Translations under genes and position numbers: made by a program
Shown here: positions 1 through 5,215 of the stretch, in pieces
How positions within the stretch are numbered: position 1 is the stretch's first letter
Layout: each line of letters begins with the position of its first letter
From: Planctomycetota bacterium
GTDB taxonomy: Bacteria; Planctomycetota; Phycisphaerae; Sedimentisphaerales; Anaerohalosphaeraceae
Assembly: GCA_030637065.1 (NCBI GenBank)
Contig: DAOVVQ010000160.1
Coordinates: 1 to 8,752, forward strand
Direction of reading: 5' to 3'
Length of the DNA: 8,752 nt
The notes under the pieces: model-generated
Told to the model about the DNA's origin: nothing
What the model saw: the letters and a program-made list of their open reading frames with translations, nothing else
Database searches by the model: none

Positions 1-123
1 ACCATTCGACATTCGAAATTACTTGCAAGATATTCGATTTTCACATCAGCGCTTATGTGTTCCCGTACATCATATCCTCTGCCCTGCTGCGACTCGCTCC
101 GCCGTGGCGAGTGGCCGGGACAA
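1..123. repeat. Intergenic repeat-like DNA downstream of the E2 gene
   Basis: No gene is seen here. Read on the minus strand it carries, in order, CGCCACGGCGGA (plus 98-109), ATCGAATATC (plus 29-38) and a TTCGAATGTCGAATGG stretch (plus 3-18). The same blocks occur in the same order on the plus strand at 8108-8165, so both look like copies of one dispersed extragenic repeat in opposite orientations. Two dyads are visible: CACAT/ATGTG around AGCGCT (42-59) and ACTCGC/GCGAGT (92-97 with 107-112). Neither is followed by a T tract on the strand leaving the E2 gene, so I do not call a terminator. The repeat assignment is from direct comparison within this window only. Confidence 0.5.
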
Positions 124-1710
124 TCAAAGCGTATCAGGATGCTCCAGCATCTTCTTGACTGCATCGAGAAACTGTGCCGCTTCCGCTCCGTTCACTACCT
201 TATGATCGACCGACAGCGTTATATTCATTATCTTGTGAACCATGATATTTCCGCCGACGGGCACGCAGGTGTCGTTTATTCTGCCGACGCCTATTATGCT
301 CGCCTGGCCGGGCACGACGATCGGTATGAACGAATCGATCCCGAACCCGCCAAGATTGCTTATAGTTGTACAGCCGCCCTCGAGATCATCGAGCGACAGC
401 TTATTATTCCTCGCCCGCGTAACAAGACCCTTGCCGTAAGCGGCTATCTCGGCGAGGCTCTTTTTGTGGGCATCCTTAACCAGAGGAGCCACCAGCCCAT
501 CGTCGACCGATATAGCCAGGCCGATATCGATGCCGGCGGCCAACTGGATATGATCGCCGACCAACTGACCGGTCATCACCGGATACCTCTCAAGACCCAG
601 CGCCACAGCCCGAATAATAAAATCATTGAACGAGACCTTCTCGCCGCCCGCCTTGTTCATCTTCGTACGCAGTTCGACAAGTTTGGTAACGTCGGCCCGC
701 ACCGTCAGATAGAAGCACGGTATCTCGCGTTTGGACTGGACCATCCGCTCGCCGACGATCTTTTGCAATCGGCTGACCGAAACCTTCTGGCCCAACCGGT
801 ACTTCTGGTCCTCGATGCCGCTGCCGGTTTCCACTCCGCCCGCCTCAGCCGCCTTCAATACGTCCGCTGCGACAATACGGTCGCCGGCAGCGGCAACCGC
901 CGCCAGATCGACACCCAACTCAACAGCCAACATCCTGGCCCGCGGCGAAGCAAATATCCTCTCACCTTCGCCAGCGGCACTGCCACTTTTCGGCCCAGAT
1001 GTCTCGGACGCCCCGACAGCCGCCCCAGCTGCAATCTGCTCCGGCCCAGCTGCGATTGCGCCTCCGCCCGCAAGCGAATCGATAAAGCCCTGATCGACCT
1101 CCTCATCCTCGTCGCCGAGGACAAGTATCGCGGCGTTAACAGGAACCGTCGCACCGACCTCGACGAGGACTTTTTTGACATATCCCTCAGCGGGCGATTC
1201 CATCTCTAATGTCGCCTTATCCGTCTCGATCTCGAAGAGACAGTCGCCTTTGGCTACCTTATCGCCTTCCGCGACCAATACGTTTACGATCGTACCTTCC
1301 TCCATCGTCTGGCCTAATTGCGGGAGCCGGACCACCTTCGCCGAAGTTGAAGATTCGGCAGCCGTAGCCTGAGCCTCAGGCTGAGGAGCAGTCGCAGCGG
1401 CACTTTCCGGCGCAGAAGCAGCGGAAGACTCAGAAGGTGCGGAAGAAACAACATCGCCTTCAACATCTTCGTCCTTATCGCCAAGCAGGAGTATAGCGGT
1501 GTTAACGGGCACCGTAGCGCCAATCTCGACGAGTATCTTCTTGACAAAACCCTCAGCCGGAGATTCCATCTCCAACGTAGCCTTATCCGTCTCGATCTCG
1601 AACAGACAATCGCCCTTGGATACCTTATCGCCCTCGCTAACCAACGCGTTTACGATCGTACCTTCCTCCATCGTCTGGCCCAATTGTGGAAGTCGAACCT
1701 CTATCGCCAT
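124..1710 (-). CDS. Dihydrolipoamide acyltransferase E2, two lipoyl domains
   Basis: This is the E2 core of a 2-oxoacid dehydrogenase complex. It takes the acyl group from E1 on a swinging lipoyl-lysine and passes it to CoA in the cytoplasm. The 528-residue protein has two near-identical lipoyl domains (about 1-80 and 124-202; ETDKATLEM puts the lipoyl lysines at 43 and 165), an Ala/Ser/Glu linker (about 88-123), a peripheral-subunit-binding domain (about 251-289, FASPRARMLA to GDRIVAADV) and a catalytic acyltransferase domain (about 308-528). TTISNLGGFGID and the active-site block DHKVVNG (502-508) are present. The usual Asp of DHRxxDG is Asn507. I chose ATG 1710 because GGAG (1720-1723) lies 9 bases upstream and the protein then opens MAIEVRLPQLG; a TTG at 1725 overlaps that ribosome site. 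It is the second gene after fused E1, 69 bases downstream. Pyruvate or acetoin specificity cannot be settled, so no symbol is given. Confidence 0.93.
   Translation of the reverse strand: MAIEVRLPQLGQTMEEGTIVNALVSEGDKVSKGDCLFEIETDKATLEMESPAEGFVKKILVEIGATVPVNTAILLLGDKDEDVEGDVVSSAPSESSAASAPESAAATAPQPEAQATAAESSTSAKVVRLPQLGQTMEEGTIVNVLVAEGDKVAKGDCLFEIETDKATLEMESPAEGYVKKVLVEVGATVPVNAAILVLGDEDEEVDQGFIDSLAGGGAIAAGPEQIAAGAAVGASETSGPKSGSAAGEGERIFASPRARMLAVELGVDLAAVAAAGDRIVAADVLKAAEAGGVETGSGIEDQKYRLGQKVSVSRLQKIVGERMVQSKREIPCFYLTVRADVTKLVELRTKMNKAGGEKVSFNDFIIRAVALGLERYPVMTGQLVGDHIQLAAGIDIGLAISVDDGLVAPLVKDAHKKSLAEIAAYGKGLVTRARNNKLSLDDLEGGCTTISNLGGFGIDSFIPIVVPGQASIIGVGRINDTCVPVGGNIMVHKIMNITLSVDHKVVNGAEAAQFLDAVKKMLEHPDTL
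1281..1680. repeat. DNA-level duplication of the lipoyl domain
   Basis: A 34-base stretch at 1281-1314 recurs exactly at 1647-1680, and a 23-base stretch at 1214-1236 recurs at 1580-1602. Both are offset by 366 bases, which is 122 codons. The two encoded lipoyl domains are almost identical in protein as well. This shows a fairly recent tandem duplication, or continuing gene conversion, of the lipoyl module inside the E2 gene. Confidence 0.85.
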
Positions 1711-1719
1711 AACAATTTG

Positions 1720-1723
1720 CTCC
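1720..1723 (-). promoter_or_regulatory. Ribosome binding site of the E2 gene
   Basis: The minus strand reads GGAG, 9 bases before ATG 1710. It overlaps the alternative TTG at 1725-1723, which makes that upstream start unlikely. Confidence 0.75.
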
Positions 1724-1732
1724 AATAAAATT

Positions 1733-1751
1733 AAAGGGGTCAGACACCTTT
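1733..1751. repeat. Intercistronic palindrome between E1 and E2
   Basis: AAAGG / CCTTT arms (1733-1737, 1747-1751) enclose GTC / GAC (1739-1741, 1743-1745), with one mismatched pair and a single central base. On the minus strand the element is followed by AATTTTATT, a weakly T-rich tail, 10 bases before the E2 ribosome site. It resembles the AAAGG...CCTTT elements at 6271-6334. It could be a small REP-like insertion, an RNA processing site, or a weak attenuator within the operon. Confidence 0.5.
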
Positions 1752-1779
1752 TCTCGGCGTCGGTCCCTCTTGATTCATC

Positions 1780-4020
1780 CTAAACCATCGACCGTGCCGC
1801 TGCAACGATTTTATCGCAACTGGGAATACTCGCAAGCTCCAAAGGCTCGCTCATCGGCGGAGGAACATCGGCAGCGGCAAGATTGATCGGCCTGGCGTCA
1901 AGATAGTCGAACCCGCACCGGCCGTTGTCAAACTCGTATTCGGTCACCTGCCGCGTGATCTCCGACGCAACACCGCAGTGGCCGAATGCCTCGCTAACCG
2001 TTATCAGCCGGCCCGTCTTGCGAACCGACTCGGCAACCGCAGCGGTATCCATCGGCTTAAGCGTCCGCAGATCGATCACCTCGGCACTGATGCCGTGATC
2101 GTCCTGGAGCGTCTTGGCCGCCTCGAGAGCGAACATCGTCATGCGGCTGTAGGTAGCGATCGTTACGTCCTTACCCTCGCGTTTGATGTCGGCAACGCCT
2201 AACGGGATCGTATAATCGCCGTCTGGCACAGCGCCCATCTGACCGTAAGTCGCCTTATGCTCGATAAACACCACCGGATTGTCGCTCTGGATCGCCGACC
2301 GCAAAAGGCCCTTGGCGTCATAAGGAGTCGACGGCATAACAACATACAGACCCGGAACATGCATCACCATCGCCTCTAACGACTTGGAATGATGTGCCGC
2401 GATGCACCGCCCGACGCCGCCCTCGGTCCGCAGGACCATAGGCACCTTGGCGTGTCCGCCGAACATATACCGGTTAAACGCCCCGTTGTGCATGAGCTGG
2501 TCCATCGCGATCGGCAGAAAGTCGACATACATGATCTCAGCGATGGGCCGAAGTCCGCGAATAGCCGCACCAACCGCCGCACCAGTGATCGCCGCCTCCG
2601 AGATAGCGGTATCGATGACCCGGTCGACCCCGAACTCGTCAACAAGACCCTTTGTCGCCCCGTAAGCTCCGCCGTATAGCCCAACGTCTTCACCAAGGAT
2701 GATCACATTTTCATCGCGACGAAGCTCCTCAGCCTGCGCCGCAGCCACAGCCTGACCCATCGTAACGACATCCATGCCGTATTTGTCTTTAACTATCGCC
2801 TGGGCAGCCTGGGACCGCTCCTTCTTAGAGCCGCCGCTGCCGGTAGCTAATTCCCGCTCAAAAACCGAAGTCGCCTCGGCAACCTTCCCAGCCGTAGCCT
2901 TTTCCCCTTCGACCAGATAATCCGGGCTGGACTCCTCAACATAAACATCCCGAGCAAGATCAGCAGGATCGGGCCAAGCACTGTCAAGACCAAACTGAAC
3001 AGAAGCCTCAATAGTATCAAACGCCTTGTCACGAATAGCATCCAACTGCTCTTGATCAGCCAACTTCTCGCCAAGCAGCTTCTTAGACAGCACCAACGCC
3101 GGATCACGCTCACGCCACGCCTTTTCCTCATCCTTAGTGCGATAAGCCCGAGGATCGGACCTTGAGTGCCCATAATATCGGTATGTTTTTGCTTCTACCA
3201 TCATCATGTTTGAATTTTCTCTTGCGTATTCTGTGGCCTTTCGTACTGCGAGGAATACGGCTGCTACGTCCTGGCCGTCTACTATCATTGCGGGCACGTC
3301 GTATGAGGCTGCCCGCTGGGCGACGTCCTCGACGTTGCTTGCGCATCCTGCTCCTTCGATATCGCTTCCGAAGAACGGGACGCTCATTCCGTATAGGTTG
3401 TTTTCGATCACGGCTACGAGAGGAACGTCCATTACCGAGGCCATGTTCATTGCTTCGTGGAAGCTGCCGGTGTTGGTCGAGCCGTCGCCGAAGAAGGAGA
3501 TGACGACCTTACCGGTTTTTTTGTATCTTTCGGCAATCGCGGCCCCGACGGCGGGTGGGATGTTGCCTCCGACAATCCCTGTTGAGCCTAAGTTGTTGCA
3601 CTTGTCGACGTCGGCGATGTGCATCGAGCCGCCGCGGCCCTTGCAATATCCGGTTTCCCGACCCATCAGCTCTGCCATCATGCGGTTCCAGTGCTGTTGG
3701 CGGTCGTCGTCGTTTTCGGCGTATTTGTTGCCCACAGCCCCGCAGTGCCCGTGCCCGCGGTGGGTCGAGCCGATCACATCGCCTTTTGCAATGGCGGCAA
3801 TGGCCCCAGTCGCCACGGCCTCCTGGCCTGCGTAGAGGTGGGAAGCTCCCTTGATGATGTTCTGGCCTAAGAGGTCGAACACCTTTTCCTCGAAGAAGCG
3901 TATCTCGTATATCGTCCTGAGCCAGTCCAGGGCGTCCTCAGCGGTGATCAGGCCGTCCTTAATCAGCGTTTTCAGCTTAGGAGCGGCGTTTTTTCTTGTA
4001 TCTTCAATCTTAAACGGCAC
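1780..4020 (-). CDS. Fused 2-oxoacid dehydrogenase E1 alpha-beta subunit
   Basis: This thiamine-diphosphate enzyme decarboxylates a 2-oxoacid and reductively acylates the lipoyl group of E2. The 746-residue protein is an alpha subunit (about 25-365) joined by a Ser/Lys-rich linker (about 366-412) to a beta subunit (about 415-746); these are usually two proteins of about 330-360 residues. In the alpha half HLYAGQEAVA, HRGHGH (about 87-92), GGSMHIAD, the ThDP motif GDGSTNTG (178-185) with NN (207-208), and YRYYGHSRSDP (280-290) are visible. In the beta half the ThDP-contacting Glu lies in SEAAITGAAVGAA (about 474-486), with HHSKSLEA (about 543-550) and VVMPSTPYDAKGLL. The start is GTG 4020: GGAGG (4029-4033) lies 8 bases upstream, whereas the TTG at 4035 overlaps that site. 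The alpha half resembles both acetoin and pyruvate dehydrogenases, so the substrate is unresolved. Codon third-position preference changes sharply near 3175. Confidence 0.93.
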   Translation of the reverse strand: MPFKIEDTRKNAAPKLKTLIKDGLITAEDALDWLRTIYEIRFFEEKVFDLLGQNIIKGASHLYAGQEAVATGAIAAIAKGDVIGSTHRGHGHCGAVGNKYAENDDDRQQHWNRMMAELMGRETGYCKGRGGSMHIADVDKCNNLGSTGIVGGNIPPAVGAAIAERYKKTGKVVISFFGDGSTNTGSFHEAMNMASVMDVPLVAVIENNLYGMSVPFFGSDIEGAGCASNVEDVAQRAASYDVPAMIVDGQDVAAVFLAVRKATEYARENSNMMMVEAKTYRYYGHSRSDPRAYRTKDEEKAWRERDPALVLSKKLLGEKLADQEQLDAIRDKAFDTIEASVQFGLDSAWPDPADLARDVYVEESSPDYLVEGEKATAGKVAEATSVFERELATGSGGSKKERSQAAQAIVKDKYGMDVVTMGQAVAAAQAEELRRDENVIILGEDVGLYGGAYGATKGLVDEFGVDRVIDTAISEAAITGAAVGAAIRGLRPIAEIMYVDFLPIAMDQLMHNGAFNRYMFGGHAKVPMVLRTEGGVGRCIAAHHSKSLEAMVMHVPGLYVVMPSTPYDAKGLLRSAIQSDNPVVFIEHKATYGQMGAVPDGDYTIPLGVADIKREGKDVTIATYSRMTMFALEAAKTLQDDHGISAEVIDLRTLKPMDTAAVAESVRKTGRLITVSEAFGHCGVASEITRQVTEYEFDNGRCGFDYLDARPINLAAADVPPPMSEPLELASIPSCDKIVAAARSMV

Positions 4021-4028
4021 TTGAAAAT

Positions 4029-4033
4029 CCTCC
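4029..4033 (-). promoter_or_regulatory. Ribosome binding site of the E1 gene
   Basis: The minus strand reads GGAGG, 8 bases before GTG 4020. This is the reason for choosing the GTG over the upstream TTG, which lies inside the site. Confidence 0.75.
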
Positions 4034-4067
4034 AAACAATGATCGGTTTGTTTTATATCAGGACAGC

Positions 4068-4096
4068 ACTATAGCAGTTCGTGGTTGACAAGTCAA
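4068..4096 (-). promoter_or_regulatory. Sigma-70-type promoter of the E1-E2 operon
   Basis: On the minus strand the -35 box is TTGACT (4091-4096), followed by a 17-base spacer and the -10 box TATAGT (4068-4073). Each box matches consensus at five of six positions. Transcription would begin near 4060, giving a leader of about 40 bases before GTG 4020. No other equally good promoter is seen upstream of the operon. Confidence 0.7.
4085..4096. promoter_or_regulatory. Operator-like inverted repeat on the E1 -35 box
   Basis: TTGAC (4085-4089) and GTCAA (4092-4096) form a perfect dyad with a two-base centre, extended by GG and CC outside. It covers the -35 box of the E1-E2 promoter exactly, so a bound protein would block RNA polymerase. 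The divergent DeoR-family gene is the nearest candidate binder; this is inference from position only. Confidence 0.45.
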
Positions 4097-4116
4097 ACCA
4101 AATCAGTACCCTGATC

Positions 4117-4131
4117 GGGGCGATATGCCCC
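4117..4131. promoter_or_regulatory. GGGGC/GCCCC hairpin in the divergent intergenic region
   Basis: A perfect 5-bp dyad GGGGC (4117-4121) and GCCCC (4127-4131) encloses GATAT. It lies upstream of the E1 -35 box and before the proposed deoR promoter. No T tract follows on either strand, so a second protein-binding site fits better than a terminator. Its role is unknown. Confidence 0.3.
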
Positions 4132-4169
4132 TAAAAGAAATAAATCGAAGCGAATCGAACATTTTTTGC

Positions 4170-4198
4170 TTGCTTTTTGTCTGTGTAGTTGATATTGT
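4170..4198 (+). promoter_or_regulatory. Possible promoter of the deoR-family gene
   Basis: TTGCTT (4170-4175), a 17-base spacer, and TATTGT (4193-4198) preceded by TGA form a plausible weak -35 and extended -10 pair. It would give a leader of about 110 bases that runs through the tandem repeats at 4209-4305. The match is modest and other start sites are possible. Confidence 0.35.
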
Positions 4199-4208
4199 AG
4201 ACGGAAGA

Positions 4209-4305
4209 GTCGTAATGGGTTGGTGTTTTGGAAGGGGCAGGAGTTGTAATGAGTTGACGTTTTTGGAAGGTTCAGGCGTTGTAATGAGTTGTTTTTTTGG
4301 ATTGG
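4209..4305 (+). repeat. Three tandem ~35-bp degenerate repeats before deoR
   Basis: Units begin at 4209, 4243 and 4278, each with GTYGTAATGRGTTG followed by a G/T-rich TTTTGGAAGG-like half; the third is shortened. The spacing is 34 and 35 bases. The block is strongly G+T-rich on the plus strand and ends just before the start codon of the regulator gene. It does not encode a convincing protein. It may be a set of regulator sites or a tandem duplication of noncoding DNA. Confidence 0.65.
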
Positions 4306-4317
4306 ATTGGGCGGATT

Positions 4318-5091
4318 ATGGGATTACTTGCTGAAAAACGACATGTCTACATTCTGGATCGGCTTCGCGAACAGGGTCGGATCCATGTCTCAGCCGTTGC
4401 CGGCGACCTTGGCGTTACGGAGGTTACGATTCGCAGGGACCTGGGGCAGTTGGCCAGAAGTGGTTTGCTGAAAAAGACTTACGGGGGTGCGGTGCTGCCG
4501 GGTCCGCCGGATGCGAATGTTTCGGTGAGGTTTCGGCAGACGAGGAACTTAGCTGCGAAGAAGAGGATCGGGTTGTTGGCGGCTGGGCTGATAAATGACG
4601 GTGATAATATTTACTTTGAGGCTGGCTCGACTTGCTATGAGATAATCCCGCATCTGACTGAGCACAGGGACCTTACGATAATCGTCAATTCGCTGATGCT
4701 GATGACCCGCCTGCATGAGCTTACCGGGCATCGTGTCATCGTTACCGGCGGCCAGTACCGTCCCGAACGCATGGATATGATAGGCCCCACAGCCGAGGCG
4801 GCCATCGCCGGGCTTAGCGGGTTTACGGCCTTTACCGGGGCCGACGATATCAGTATTTATGCCGGGATCAGTGGGGCGGACGTCGCGACGGTGAGTTTTA
4901 CGAGGCGGCTGCTGCGGCAGGCGGCAAAGGTGATCTTCGTCGGCGACCGAACCAAGTTCGACAGGCCGGCGCTGTATAAGATAGCGGACATAGACCAGCT
5001 CGACTGCATAGTAACCGACGCCGACCTGTCGGATAAGTGGCATGCGGCTGCGAAGGAGCATGGGATTGAGTTGATTTATCCTGATGAATAG
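4318..5091 (+). CDS. DeoR-family transcriptional regulator
   Basis: This is a 257-residue repressor-type DNA-binding protein; family members generally sense a phosphorylated sugar or related metabolite. The N-terminal winged helix-turn-helix (about 6-58) has the DeoR signature: RIHVSAVAGDLGVTEVTIRR, then DL and LKKTYGGAV. The C-terminal effector domain (about 75-235) shows GDNIYFEAGSTCYEI, NSLMLM, VTGGQYRPE, GADDISIYAGISGAD and VGDRTKF, matching the usual sugar-isomerase-like fold with its conserved Lys. I chose ATG 4318 because the protein then begins MGLLAEKRHVYILDRL, as is normal for the family, with a GGGCGG-type ribosome site just upstream; a TTG at 4297 would add seven unusual residues. 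It diverges from the E1-E2 operon and precedes a nucleoside hydrolase gene by 124 bases. Its target and effector are not known. Confidence 0.9.
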   Translation: MGLLAEKRHVYILDRLREQGRIHVSAVAGDLGVTEVTIRRDLGQLARSGLLKKTYGGAVLPGPPDANVSVRFRQTRNLAAKKRIGLLAAGLINDGDNIYFEAGSTCYEIIPHLTEHRDLTIIVNSLMLMTRLHELTGHRVIVTGGQYRPERMDMIGPTAEAAIAGLSGFTAFTGADDISIYAGISGADVATVSFTRRLLRQAAKVIFVGDRTKFDRPALYKIADIDQLDCIVTDADLSDKWHAAAKEHGIELIYPDE

Positions 5092-5215
5092 TAAGCACTA
5101 AATTCTAATTACCAAAATTCAAAAAATACATAACCACGGATCCTCCTTCGCGTTAAGCTACGGAGGGACAAGTTTTCGCGGATTACACGGACCTGGTGAA
5201 AAATCAAAGATCAAA
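5092..5215. repeat. Intergenic hairpin and AT-rich low-complexity DNA
   Basis: CCTCC (5142-5146) pairs with GGAGG (5162-5166) around a CGTTAAGC-containing loop. It sits inside a CACGGATCC...GGATTACACGG context that looks like a dispersed extragenic repeat. From 5200 to about 5245 follows an AAAATCAAAGATCAAAATGC-like low-complexity run that continues into the annotated start of the next gene. No terminator for the regulator gene is evident. Confidence 0.45.

Noticed and set aside
42..112. Hairpins at 42-59 and 92-112 as terminators of the E1-E2 operon
   Set aside because: Neither is followed by a T tract on the minus strand; they fit repeat DNA better.
55..1209. A 384-codon plus-strand open frame opposite the E2 gene
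   Set aside because: It is antisense to a strongly conserved E2 coding region; its translation is Arg/His-rich without any recognisable domain.
3206..3835. A 209-codon plus-strand open frame opposite the E1 alpha half
   Set aside because: It is a shadow of the E1 frame, favoured by the local codon use; no domain or ribosome site supports it.
4021..4035. TTG 4035 as the E1 start
   Set aside because: It overlaps the GGAGG ribosome site that serves GTG 4020. The same logic rejects TTG 1725 for E2 and GTG 7591 for the GLUG gene.
4125..4334. A 69-codon plus-strand open frame before deoR
   Set aside because: It runs through the tandem repeats, has no ribosome site and overlaps the deoR start; its composition simply reflects G/T-rich DNA.
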